Assembly (NCBI GenBank): GCA_934130285.1
Contig: CAKOXT010000005.1
Location: 62,001-126,000 of the forward strand
Direction of reading: 5' to 3'
Source: an uncultured Clostridia bacterium
GTDB lineage: Bacteria > Bacillota > Clostridia > TANB77 > CAG-508
Length of the DNA stretch: 64,000 nucleotides
A program made the position numbers and the translations under genes. Positions 44,290 through 53,094 of this stretch are shown piece after piece. The notes below the pieces were generated by a model. That model was not told where the DNA came from. It worked only from the letters and a program-made list of their open reading frames with translations, and made no database searches. Numbering within the stretch: position 1 is the stretch's first letter; each line of letters starts with the position of its first letter.

Positions 44290-46731
44290 ATGGCATACAA
44301 TTTTAAAGAAGTAGAACACAAGTGGCAAAAAAAATGGGAAGAAGAAGGGACTTTTAATGCAAAAAATGATTATACATTACCAAAATGGTTTGGTTTAATT
44401 GAATTTCCATACCCTTCAGGACAAGGACTCCATGTTGGTCATCCACGTAGCTATACAGCATTAGATATAATAGCTAGAAAAAAGAGAATGCAAGGATATA
44501 ATGTTTTGTATCCAATAGGTTTTGATGCATTTGGCTTGCCAGCAGAAAACTATGCTATCAAAAATCACATTCATCCAAGAATAACAACAGAGCAAAACAT
44601 AAATCACTTTAGACAACAATTGAAATCATTAGGATTTTCATTTGATTGGTCAAGAGAAATAAATACAACAGATCCAGATTACTATAAATGGACACAATGG
44701 ATTTTTATTCAATTATTTAAAAACGGATTAGCATACAAAACAACAATGCCAATAAACTTCTGTACAGGATGTAAAGTTGGATTAGCAAACGAAGAAGTTG
44801 TAAACGGTGTGTGTGAAAGATGTGGAAGTCCAGTAGTTCAAAAAGAAAAATCACAATGGATGTTAAGAATTACAAAATATGCACAAAGATTAATTGATGA
44901 TTTAGATGATTTAGATTTCTTAGATAAGATAAAAGCACAACAAATAAATTGGATAGGAAGAAGCGAAGGCGCAGAAGTAAACTTTGAAGTTGTGGCTGAA
45001 AATAAAGAAACCGAAAAAGATTATTTAAGAATATACACAACAAGACCAGATACAATATTTGGAGCTACTTATATGGTAATTTCACCAGAGCATCCGTTTA
45101 TAAAAAAATACGAACAAGAAATTACAAACTTAGAAGAAGTAAAAGAATATCAACATCAGGCTTCATTAAAATCTGATTTTGAAAGAGCAGAATTAAACAA
45201 AGAAAAAACAGGTGTTGAAATAAAGGGAATAAAAGCAATAAATCCATTAACAAAAGAAGAAATTCCAATATGGATTTCAGATTATGTATTAATAACTTAT
45301 GGAACAGGAGCAATTATGGCTGTTCCAGCACACGATACAAGAGACTTTGAATTCGCGAAGAAATTTAATTTGCCAATTAAACCAGTAATCATGCCAAAAG
45401 ACGGAAAAATAGATGAAAAAGAGATGACAGAAGCATATACAGATGTAAATGATGGAATTGCTATTAATTCAGGATTTTTAAATGGACTTGCTAGTAAAGA
45501 AGCAATCAAAAAAGCAATTGAATATATAGAAGAAAACAAATTAGGCGAAAGAAAAGTAAATTACAAATTACGTGATTGGGTATTCTCTCGTCAAAGATAT
45601 TGGGGTGAACCAATTCCAATGGTATATTGTGAAGATTGCGGATGGGTTCCAGTTCCAGAAGAAGAATTGCCTTTGAAATTACCTGAAATAGAAGATTATG
45701 AGCCAGGAGAAAATGGCGAATCACCACTTGCAAAACAAACAGAATGGATAAAAACAAAATGCCCACATTGCGGAAAAGAAGCAAGAAGAGAAACAGATAC
45801 AATGCCACAATGGGCAGGTTCATCATGGTACTATTTAAGATATATGGATCCACACAATGATAAAGAATTTGCATCAAAAGAAGCATTAGAATACTGGTCA
45901 CCAGTAGATTGGTATAATGGCGGAATGGAACATACAACACTTCACTTATTATATTCAAGATTCTGGCACAAATTCTTATATGACATTGGAAAGGTTCCAA
46001 CAAAAGAACCATATCAAAAACGTACATCACATGGAATGATTTTAGGTGGAAACGGCGAAAAAATGTCAAAATCAAAAGGAAACGTAATAAATCCAGACGA
46101 CATAGTAGAAGAATTTGGAGCAGATAGTTTTAGAGTATATGAAATGTTTATGGGACCATTTGATCAAACAGCACCATGGTCAATGGAAAGCATTAGAGGA
46201 TGCAGTAAGTTCTTAGACAGAGTATGGAGCTTACAAGACATATTATCTGAAGGAACAGAGTATTCAAAAGAATATGAGTCAATGATGCATAAAGCAATAA
46301 AGAAAGTAACAAATGACATAGAAGAAATGAAATTCAATACAGCCGTAAGTACTTTCATGACAATGTTAAACGAATTCACAAAATCTAAGAAAATTAACAG
46401 AGCAGAATATAAAACTTTCTTACAATTATTAAATCCATTTGCACCACATATGACAGAAGAAATATGGAACCAGATAGGAGAAGAAAAAGAAATTTCACAA
46501 ACTCCATGGCCAACATATGATGAAGCAAAAACAATAGATGATGAAATTGAAATTCCTGTACAAATTAATGGAAAGGTAAAAGCAACAGTTGTTGTACCAA
46601 AAGATGCCGATGAATCAATAGTGGAAAAAGCAATAACAGAAAATGAAGCAGTAAGCAAATTGCTAGAAGGAAAAAATATTGTTAAGAAAATATATGTAAA
46701 AGGAAAAATATACAACATAGTTGTAAAATAA
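44290..46731 (+). CDS. leuS: Leucyl-tRNA synthetase
   Basis: 813 residues from ATG 44290 (AAGGAGG); the open frame extends upstream but without family similarity. Class Ia motifs: HIGH as HVGHPRSY (about 48-55), KMSKS as KMSKSKGNVINPDD. The CP1 editing domain has TTRPDTIFGATYMVISPEHP and GTGAIMAVPAHDTRD. Zinc-type cysteines occur (CTGCKVG ... CERCGS; CEDCGW ... CPHCGKEA). The C-terminal domain ends KIYVKGKIYNIVVK. Monocistronic, with terminator at 46773. Confidence 0.98.
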   Translation: MAYNFKEVEHKWQKKWEEEGTFNAKNDYTLPKWFGLIEFPYPSGQGLHVGHPRSYTALDIIARKKRMQGYNVLYPIGFDAFGLPAENYAIKNHIHPRITTEQNINHFRQQLKSLGFSFDWSREINTTDPDYYKWTQWIFIQLFKNGLAYKTTMPINFCTGCKVGLANEEVVNGVCERCGSPVVQKEKSQWMLRITKYAQRLIDDLDDLDFLDKIKAQQINWIGRSEGAEVNFEVVAENKETEKDYLRIYTTRPDTIFGATYMVISPEHPFIKKYEQEITNLEEVKEYQHQASLKSDFERAELNKEKTGVEIKGIKAINPLTKEEIPIWISDYVLITYGTGAIMAVPAHDTRDFEFAKKFNLPIKPVIMPKDGKIDEKEMTEAYTDVNDGIAINSGFLNGLASKEAIKKAIEYIEENKLGERKVNYKLRDWVFSRQRYWGEPIPMVYCEDCGWVPVPEEELPLKLPEIEDYEPGENGESPLAKQTEWIKTKCPHCGKEARRETDTMPQWAGSSWYYLRYMDPHNDKEFASKEALEYWSPVDWYNGGMEHTTLHLLYSRFWHKFLYDIGKVPTKEPYQKRTSHGMILGGNGEKMSKSKGNVINPDDIVEEFGADSFRVYEMFMGPFDQTAPWSMESIRGCSKFLDRVWSLQDILSEGTEYSKEYESMMHKAIKKVTNDIEEMKFNTAVSTFMTMLNEFTKSKKINRAEYKTFLQLLNPFAPHMTEEIWNQIGEEKEISQTPWPTYDEAKTIDDEIEIPVQINGKVKATVVVPKDADESIVEKAITENEAVSKLLEGKNIVKKIYVKGKIYNIVVK

Positions 46732-46772
46732 AAAGTATATAGAGAAGAAAAAATATATTATCTAATAAAGAA

Positions 46773-46814
46773 AAATGTCGAAAGGTTTCAGAAAACCTCT
46801 CGACATTTTTTTGC
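46773..46814. terminator. Bidirectional terminator between leuS and the GNAT gene
   Basis: AAATGTCGA (46773-46781) pairs with TCGACATTT (46800-46808); inner AGGTTT / AAACCT (46783-46798). T tail on the plus strand. Confidence 0.85.
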
Positions 46815-46819
46815 ACGTA

Positions 46820-47326
46820 CTAACGATAGATGTGGTATACCTGAAAAAATGTTGATCCTTTTCTAGGAATATTGGCAGTAAAATCCTGAGAATCAGAATG
46901 AGACGCACCAAGCTTTTCTAAAAGAGAAAGTGAAGCAACATTATCAGGTTCAACATCAAACCGGAAGGCATTAAATCCTTTTAACTTACAAAAATTGATA
47001 TAATTGTTAAGTGCTTCTAGCATATAATTATTCCGGCGATAAGAGCTGAATATGAAAAATTCAACTAATAATTCACCAGAAACAAACACATTGCCATTGA
47101 TGTAACCAATCAACATATTAGTTGACTTTGAAAATATACCAATAGGAATGCATTCAGTACGATGAAGCGTTTCTAAAAAATCCAAAACATCCATGGTTGA
47201 TTTGCCAAAATCAAAGAAATGCTGTATTTCTTTATCAGCGACAACCTTTTCTGCAAAAGCAGAAAAATCTTTACGTGCTAAAGGCCGACATTTCAGCCTA
47301 AGGGTATCGTAGTCTAAAGTAATCAT
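46820..47326 (-). CDS. GNAT-family N-acetyltransferase, atypical codon use
   Basis: 168 residues from ATG 47326, behind AGGAGGTGG. GNAT pattern: strands IGIFSKSTNMLIGYINGNVF and LLVEFFIFSSYRRNNYMLEALNNYINF, then FRFDVEPDNVASLSLLEKLGA (motif B). The acceptor substrate is unknown. Three CGG Arg codons (KCRPL, YRRNN, AFRFD) in a neighbourhood where typical genes have none, together with CGC and CCT codons, suggest transfer. Single gene, facing leuS. Confidence 0.8.
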   Translation of the reverse strand: MITLDYDTLRLKCRPLARKDFSAFAEKVVADKEIQHFFDFGKSTMDVLDFLETLHRTECIPIGIFSKSTNMLIGYINGNVFVSGELLVEFFIFSSYRRNNYMLEALNNYINFCKLKGFNAFRFDVEPDNVASLSLLEKLGASHSDSQDFTANIPRKGSTFFQVYHIYR

Positions 47327-47419
47327 AGATACCACCTCCTATATTTTTTATGCTAAACATTATAGCATAAAATTTACATAATGTAAATTACATTAATATA
47401 AAAGTAATATCACAAGATT

Positions 47420-47809
47420 CTACTGTTTTTTCATTTTTGGTTTAGAAACAAGAGCTGAAAGGTATCCAAAGAAAATAGCAGCAGTAATTCCACCTGCAGC
47501 AGCTTTTATACCACCTGTGAATACACCAAGGAAACCAGATTGATGAACTTCTTGGATAACTCCTTTTGAAAGATTATATCCAAATCCAGTAAGCGGAACT
47601 GTAGCACCACATCCAGCAAAATCAACAAGATATTTATAAATTCCAAGTCCACCTAAAATAGCTCCAACAGTGACATAAAGAACAAGAATTTTAGCTGGCG
47701 TAAGTTTTGTTTTATCAATCAAAATTTGAGCGATAATACATAAAATGCCTCCAACAACAAAAGCTTTTAAAAGCATCATATAATCTAGATTGTTAATAAA
47801 TTCTCCCAT
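47420..47809 (-). CDS. spoVAE: Stage V sporulation protein AE (SpoVAE/SpoVAEb)
   Basis: 129 residues, four to five membrane helices. Family blocks: AFVVGGILCIIAQILIDKTKLTPAKILV and CGATVPLTGFGYNLSKGV. Part of the dipicolinic acid channel in the spore inner membrane. It follows spoVAD by 17 nt with a CGAAAGGAGT-type site. Last gene of the operon. Confidence 0.93.
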   Translation of the reverse strand: MGEFINNLDYMMLLKAFVVGGILCIIAQILIDKTKLTPAKILVLYVTVGAILGGLGIYKYLVDFAGCGATVPLTGFGYNLSKGVIQEVHQSGFLGVFTGGIKAAAGGITAAIFFGYLSALVSKPKMKKQ

Positions 47810-47826
47810 ACGACTCCTTTCAAATA

Positions 47827-48831
47827 TTAAAGTTCAATACTAATAGCATGTGCAATACCAGGAATAGATTCACCTTGCTGGCTTGAAGTAGAATTCATTA
47901 AAGCGCCAGTAGCAACTAGTAATATTTTTTTTAATTTTTTGTTTTTTAATTGTTGAAAAAAGTAACCAGAAAAAACAGTTCCACAACACGCACAACCAGA
48001 ACCACCAGAATGAGTATCTTGCTTTTCTTTATCAAACATAAGAACACCACAATCATTGTAATTAGAAGATAATTGATATCCATCAGCTTTACACAAATCA
48101 AGAACAATTTCCTTTCCAATATGTCCAAGATCGCCAGTAATAATAGCATCGTAATAAGATGGAGCACGTCCAGTATCTTTAAGATGAGTTAAAATGGTGG
48201 AAACAGCAGCAGGCGCCATTGCACTACCCATGTTGTTAGCATCCTTAATTCCTCTGTCGACAATTTTGCCAGGAGTAACATGAGTTATATAAGGTCCTAA
48301 TCCGTCGCTAGACAAAACAGCAGCACTACTTCCGGTTACAGTCCACTGAGAAGTAGGTGGCCTTTGATTCCCAAGTTCAAGAGGAAAACGAAATTGCTTT
48401 TCTGCACTACAAAAATGACTTGAAGTAGAAGCGATAGCATATTTGCCAGCACCACCATCCAATAACATAGATGCAAGCATCATTCCTTCAACAAATGTTG
48501 AACAAGCACCAAAAACTCCGAAAAAAGGAATTTCAAAATCTCTAATTCCAAAACTTGAGGAAATACATTGATTTAATAAATCTCCTGCAAATAAGTAATC
48601 AATACTTGAAACAGAAAGATCAGATTTTCTAATAACAGTTTCAATAGCCGTTTTAATCATTTTGGACTCAGCTTTTTCCCATGTTTTTTCACCATAAAAT
48701 TCATCTTCTAAACAAACATCAAAATATTTGGCCATTGGACCGTCAGATTCTTTTTTTCCAACAATACTAGCAGTTTCTAATATCGTAACAGGATTATCTA
48801 ATTTAAAAGTTTGAGAACCAATTTTTTTCAT
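47827..48831 (-). CDS. spoVAD: Stage V sporulation protein AD (SpoVAD)
   Basis: 334 residues from ATG 48831, 8 nt after GAAAGGA. Thiolase-like fold with FGVFGACSTFVEGMMLASMLLDGGAGKYAIASTSSHFCSAEKQFR, YDAIITGDLGHIGKEI and GSGCACCGTVFSGYF. SpoVAD binds dipicolinic acid during its uptake into the forespore. The active-site thiolase chemistry is not expected. Between spoVAC and spoVAE. Confidence 0.96.
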   Translation of the reverse strand: MKKIGSQTFKLDNPVTILETASIVGKKESDGPMAKYFDVCLEDEFYGEKTWEKAESKMIKTAIETVIRKSDLSVSSIDYLFAGDLLNQCISSSFGIRDFEIPFFGVFGACSTFVEGMMLASMLLDGGAGKYAIASTSSHFCSAEKQFRFPLELGNQRPPTSQWTVTGSSAAVLSSDGLGPYITHVTPGKIVDRGIKDANNMGSAMAPAAVSTILTHLKDTGRAPSYYDAIITGDLGHIGKEIVLDLCKADGYQLSSNYNDCGVLMFDKEKQDTHSGGSGCACCGTVFSGYFFQQLKNKKLKKILLVATGALMNSTSSQQGESIPGIAHAISIEL

Positions 48832-48857
48832 ACACAATTTCCTTTCTAAAAATTAAA

Positions 48858-49322
48858 TTATACTAACATGATAGATTGAACATTGAATAACAAATAAACA
48901 AGTCCAACAATAACAGAAGAAGAAATGCCGTAAACAAGGACAGGTCCAGCAACAGTAAACATTTTTGCTCCAACACCCATAACAAATCCTTCAGATTTAT
49001 ACTCCATTGCAGGCGAAATTATAGAATTTGCAAAACCTGTAATAGGAACGAGCGAACCAGCGCCAGCAAATTTCCCAATTTTATTAAAAACATTAATTGC
49101 AGTTAAAAATGCACTCAAAAAGATCAAACATATTGAAACAACAGTACCTGTAATTTCAGACGAAAAACCTCTATAAACAAAATAATCAAAAATTAATTGA
49201 CCAATTACGCAAATTAATCCACCAACCCAAAATGCATTAAAACAATTTTTAAAAATAGGAGAATTTGGCGATTTTTTATCAACGTAATTTTGATAATCTT
49301 TATTAGTATTTATTGACTCCAT
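48858..49322 (-). CDS. spoVAC: Stage V sporulation protein AC (SpoVAC)
   Basis: 154 residues from ATG 49322, chosen because AAAGGAGG lies just upstream; the open frame reaches 49376 without a better site. Helices: FWVGGLICVIGQLIFDYFV, GTVVSICLIFLSAFLTAINV and MVGAKMFTVAGPVLVYGI-type end; motif GAGSLVPITGFANSI. SpoVAC acts as a mechanosensitive channel for Ca-dipicolinic acid. First gene of the operon spoVAC-spoVAD-spoVAE. A forespore sigma-G promoter is expected upstream but I could not fix it. Confidence 0.95.
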   Translation of the reverse strand: MESINTNKDYQNYVDKKSPNSPIFKNCFNAFWVGGLICVIGQLIFDYFVYRGFSSEITGTVVSICLIFLSAFLTAINVFNKIGKFAGAGSLVPITGFANSIISPAMEYKSEGFVMGVGAKMFTVAGPVLVYGISSSVIVGLVYLLFNVQSIMLV

Positions 49323-49535
49323 AAAAAGCCTCCTTTTATTAAATATAATTTCCGAAAAATAGAAAAATATTCCCAAAAAGGTAAAATTAAAAATATGTTA
49401 CATTACTGTTACTTTTAATTAACACTTATATTAAACTTATTGACTTTTAGTGCCTAAATAGGTAAAAATATAAGTATAAATGATTAAAAAAGTCGTAAAA
49501 AAACAGATCATTTATGCAGGTAAAAGGAGATAAAA

Positions 49536-51179
49536 ATGCAAAGCTGTTTAGGAGTATATATAGACGATAATTTAATTAAATATGCTAAAGTTTCAAAGGA
49601 AAAAGATAACTATAAAATCGAATCATCTGGAACAAAATTTTATGAAGATATAAACCAAGCAATTAAACAAATTGTAGTAGAAACTAATAGCTCTAAGATT
49701 CCAATTTCTACCAATATAACAGGAGAGTCATACGACTACTTTAGCTTTTATTCTGGAATAAAAGAAAAAGACCTAGATAAATCACTTGGCATGGAATTCG
49801 AAATGCAATGTGCAGAAAAAGGCGTAAATAAAGATGATTTAGAAAGAAGAAATATATATATAATAGACCAAGACAATGCAGATCAAATGATTGCAATTAA
49901 CGTATCAGCAGATAAAAGCACAATTGAAGATGAAAAACGCTTGTTTGAAAAGTATATGCTAGGTACAATTCAACCGTTACCAATTGGCATAATGAATCTA
50001 GTGAAATTAGATGACGATAAAAATGAATTGATAGTAAATATGGAAGAAAAAACAACATTAACATTTTGCGAAAATGGTCAAATCAATTCAATTCAAGAAA
50101 TAGAGACAAGTATTTCAGAAGCTTTAAGAGAGATAACAAAAAGAGAAAATTCAAAAACAAAAGCATACGAAATATTGAAAAATATAACAATATCATCACA
50201 AGATATGGATACATTGCAAGATGGAAATGAATATATGGATGTTGTTATTCCAGTTCTTTTCAAAATGCTTAATGAATTAAAAGAGAAAATGAGCGATTTT
50301 GGAAGACAAATACATAAAATATATTTCACAGGAACAGGAATTGTTATAAACAATGTAGATATGTATTTCCAAGATAGATTAAATGATATCCAATGCGATT
50401 TGATAAAACCTTCATTCTTAGATTCGCAATCATTAAAAATTGGAATTAAAGATTATATAGAAGTAAACAGCGCAATTTCATTAGCAATTTCAGGATTATC
50501 AAATGATAATAAATTGAACTTTGCTGGAAAAAAAGGATTTAAGATTCAAGGATTAGAAATAACTGGACTTCCAGCTGGAAAAACTCCAAAAGTAAAATCA
50601 CTTAAAGAAACTGCAGAAGAAAAATTGGATGCGTTTGAAAAGCTTGCACTTAGATTGATTATATTATCAATTATATTTTTGATTACATATACAGCTATTA
50701 CAGGAACAATATACAATAACTTAGCAGATAAATCAGCAGATGCTACTCAAAAAATAGCAGATACTCAATCATCAATAGCTACAATGGCAAAAACAAAAAC
50801 ATCAATTGAATATTTAACTTCAGAATATGATTCAATAATTGCAAAATTAAATAGCGGAACAGCTACAAATGGAACATCAGCATTTAGAACAAATGAATTA
50901 AATAACTTCTTAACAAAGTTGAAATCAATAATACCAACAGAAGTTAAATTAGTAAGTTTAGAAAATACAGAACAAAGACACATCGTAATTCAAGCAAGAG
51001 CTGCTAAATATCAACAATTAGGATATTTCAAAGCATTACTAGAAGCAGAAACACAAGAAGGTAGTTCATATAAATCAATATTATCAAATGTAAAAGCCAG
51101 CACTGGTATAAGATACCATGATGATACATTAGATGAAGATTATATATTAATTACTATAGAAGGAGATCTAACAGAATAA
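49536..51179 (+). CDS. pilM: PilM-PilN fusion of the type IV pilus inner-membrane platform
   Basis: 547 residues. Residues about 1-335 follow the PilM actin-like pattern (GVYIDDNLIKYAKVS, then LIVNMEEKTTLTFCENGQI and KIYFTGTGIVINN). After a linker a membrane helix lies at about 367-392 (LRLIILSIIFLITYTAITGTIYN). The rest (about 393-547) is PilN-like: coiled region then FLTKLKSIIPTEVKLVSLEN and a ferredoxin-like domain. PilM and PilN are usually separate proteins that bind each other, so the fusion makes a 1:1 platform (GspL-like). First gene of the pilus operon, after AAAAGGAG. Confidence 0.82.
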   Translation: MQSCLGVYIDDNLIKYAKVSKEKDNYKIESSGTKFYEDINQAIKQIVVETNSSKIPISTNITGESYDYFSFYSGIKEKDLDKSLGMEFEMQCAEKGVNKDDLERRNIYIIDQDNADQMIAINVSADKSTIEDEKRLFEKYMLGTIQPLPIGIMNLVKLDDDKNELIVNMEEKTTLTFCENGQINSIQEIETSISEALREITKRENSKTKAYEILKNITISSQDMDTLQDGNEYMDVVIPVLFKMLNELKEKMSDFGRQIHKIYFTGTGIVINNVDMYFQDRLNDIQCDLIKPSFLDSQSLKIGIKDYIEVNSAISLAISGLSNDNKLNFAGKKGFKIQGLEITGLPAGKTPKVKSLKETAEEKLDAFEKLALRLIILSIIFLITYTAITGTIYNNLADKSADATQKIADTQSSIATMAKTKTSIEYLTSEYDSIIAKLNSGTATNGTSAFRTNELNNFLTKLKSIIPTEVKLVSLENTEQRHIVIQARAAKYQQLGYFKALLEAETQEGSSYKSILSNVKASTGIRYHDDTLDEDYILITIEGDLTE

Positions 51180-51198
51180 TTCAAGAAGGAGATAAAAA

Positions 51199-51987
51199 AT
51201 GAGAAAACTAATTCTCTCAGGAGTTTTGATTTTTACATTGATTTTTGCTTTTGTGTGTGTGAAATCTGGAATGACAGGACCAATTCGAATTTATAGTTAC
51301 AAAGATTTAAAAACACAAAGTAAAGCAACTAATCAAAAAATGAATGAATTAACTAAAGTAAAATCAGAAGGATATGCAGTAACAGAAGCAAATTTACAAA
51401 GAACTGTAAAAAAACATTTAGAAGTAAAAAGTACATATGAAAAAGTTGCTAGTACAAAAACAGAAGAACAAAAACAAAGAGCATTACTTGGACAAGATTA
51501 TGATTTAAGTTTCTTATGGGTAGAATTAGGAAACTGTGCAACAAAAAATAACTGTGATTTAACATTAGAAGTATCACAAGAAAAAGATGTATCAGATGAT
51601 GAAAATTATGTATTATGTGATTTGAAATTTGAAATAGTTAGTGGGTATGATGGAATAACAAGTTTCATAGAAGACATTAGTAAAGATGCTGACTTAGGAT
51701 TTATTCCTGAAAACTTAAAATTATATTCAGAATATAGACAAGTAAAAGTATTGAATCCAGAAGATAATTCAATAGCATATGATACCAAATTAATGTTAGT
51801 TACAGAATTCTATAAAACTGATGTACCAATATCAAAAACATCAATATCAAAAGTGGAAAATGAGCAAACACTAGAAGCTGAAAAACAAGCTGAAGAAGAA
51901 GCTGCTAAAGCAGCAAAAAATACTACAAATTCTACAAGTAAAACAAATACAACTAACACAGCAAACAAAAAAAATACATCAAAATAA
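51199..51987 (+). CDS. pilO: PilO-like type IV pilus platform protein
   Basis: 262 residues. Membrane helix at about 4-22 (LILSGVLIFTLIFAFVCVK), coiled coil to about 95, ferredoxin-like domain (LTLEVSQEKDVS..., LCDLKFEIVSGYDGITSFIEDI) and an Ala/Thr/Asn-rich disordered tail of about 45 residues. Position after pilMN fits PilO; sequence similarity is weak, as usual for this family. GGAG 6-9 nt before ATG 51199. Confidence 0.72.
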   Translation: MRKLILSGVLIFTLIFAFVCVKSGMTGPIRIYSYKDLKTQSKATNQKMNELTKVKSEGYAVTEANLQRTVKKHLEVKSTYEKVASTKTEEQKQRALLGQDYDLSFLWVELGNCATKNNCDLTLEVSQEKDVSDDENYVLCDLKFEIVSGYDGITSFIEDISKDADLGFIPENLKLYSEYRQVKVLNPEDNSIAYDTKLMLVTEFYKTDVPISKTSISKVENEQTLEAEKQAEEEAAKAAKNTTNSTSKTNTTNTANKKNTSK

Positions 51988-52004
51988 AAAAAGGAGAAAA
52001 ATAA

Positions 52005-52526
52005 ATGAAGACAGTTATTAGAGAAATAATTGCGATGATAATTTTAGTCGCAGCAATAATTTTAGTAACAGTTACATTCTTCTTGGACTACATCAAAGAT
52101 CAAGCGGATCAACCACAATCTGCAGTTTATAAAATGTCAGATGAAGAAAGTACTATATTAAAAGAAAGACAAAATTATATAAATTCTCAAAATAAAATTG
52201 TTTTGTCATCAGCATATTCAATAGATTCAAGTGACTTACAAAATTACAAGGCTACTAATCAATTAAAAACAGGACAAAGCAATCCATTTGATGAGGCTCC
52301 AATAACAGACGTTATCTATGACGCAGAAGGAAAAGCTTATTATCAAATAACTTCATCAATAAACTCATCAAATAAAACAACTGGTACGGTAGTACGTGAA
52401 TCAGTAGCAGGAACAACTACAAACACAAGTACAAATACAAGTAATTCAACATACCAACCAGATAAAGACATTACAGCACCGTCTACAACATCAGGTAATT
52501 TAACAAAAGGAAATGGTGGAAAATAA
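52005..52526 (+). CDS. Membrane protein in the PilP position of the pilus operon
   Basis: 173 residues. One N-terminal helix (IIAMIILVAAIILVTVTFFL, about 6-26). Then a stretch of about 80 residues and a Thr/Ser/Asn-rich tail. PFDEAPITDVIYDAEG at about 100 resembles the NPF-type stretch in which PilP-like proteins describe partner contacts, but no PilP beta domain follows. Context alone assigns it to the pilus. Confidence 0.6.
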   Translation: MKTVIREIIAMIILVAAIILVTVTFFLDYIKDQADQPQSAVYKMSDEESTILKERQNYINSQNKIVLSSAYSIDSSDLQNYKATNQLKTGQSNPFDEAPITDVIYDAEGKAYYQITSSINSSNKTTGTVVRESVAGTTTNTSTNTSNSTYQPDKDITAPSTTSGNLTKGNGGK

Positions 52527-52590
52527 TTAAATATCGGTTATATTTAAAATTTATATATATAACACAATTAAAAAACCAAGGAGGAAAATT

Positions 52591-53001
52591 ATGAAAAATC
52601 AAAAAGGTATTACATTGGTAGCATTAGTTATCACAATCGTTGTATTATTGATCTTAGCTGGTGTTACAATATCAATGGTATTAGGACCAAATGGAGTTTT
52701 AACTAACTCACAAAAAGCAAAGGACAATTCAGCAAAAGGTACAGCTAATGATGCATTAGCAACAGCATTAAGCTCAGTTTCTACAGATTATTATACTAAA
52801 GATGGAGCTAGCACAGGTACAATGTTACAATATCTTCAAAGTGATAATGTAAACTTAGCAACTTTAGCACCTGGATACACATACGCTTTCTCAGACGATG
52901 GAAAAACAATCACAATGACATCTGAAAAAGATGGATATGTATTTACAGCTACAATAACAGATACATTAACTGTCAACAGTTTCACAAGCAATAAAGACTA
53001 A
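52591..53001 (+). CDS. pilA: Major type IV pilin-like protein
   Basis: 136 residues. Leader MKNQKG then mature ITLVALVITIVVLLILAGVT, the long hydrophobic N-helix of type IV pilins. Residue 5 of the mature form is Ala rather than Glu. The remaining domain is small (about 105 residues) and Thr/Ser/Asp-rich, without Cys pair. A strong AAGGAGGAAAA site and a strong terminator directly after it favour high expression, as for the main subunit. Confidence 0.82.
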   Translation: MKNQKGITLVALVITIVVLLILAGVTISMVLGPNGVLTNSQKAKDNSAKGTANDALATALSSVSTDYYTKDGASTGTMLQYLQSDNVNLATLAPGYTYAFSDDGKTITMTSEKDGYVFTATITDTLTVNSFTSNKD

Positions 53002-53011
53002 GATATAAAAT

Positions 53012-53050
53012 AAAAAGCATATGCATTTTATATATGCATATGCTTTTATT
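53012..53050 (+). terminator. Terminator after the major pilin
   Basis: AAAAGCATATGCAT (53013-53026) pairs perfectly with ATGCATATGCTTTT (53034-53047). Partial readthrough would set pilin above the downstream assembly genes. Confidence 0.85.
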
Positions 53051-53094
53051 AAAAATTTACAATTAAAATCATAAACGAAAAAAAAGGAGAAAAG

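Noticed and set aside
45506..46718. Two long minus-strand open frames inside leuS
   Set aside because: Mirror frames of an AT-rich gene with Leu/Ile-rich low-complexity products; leuS accounts for the region.
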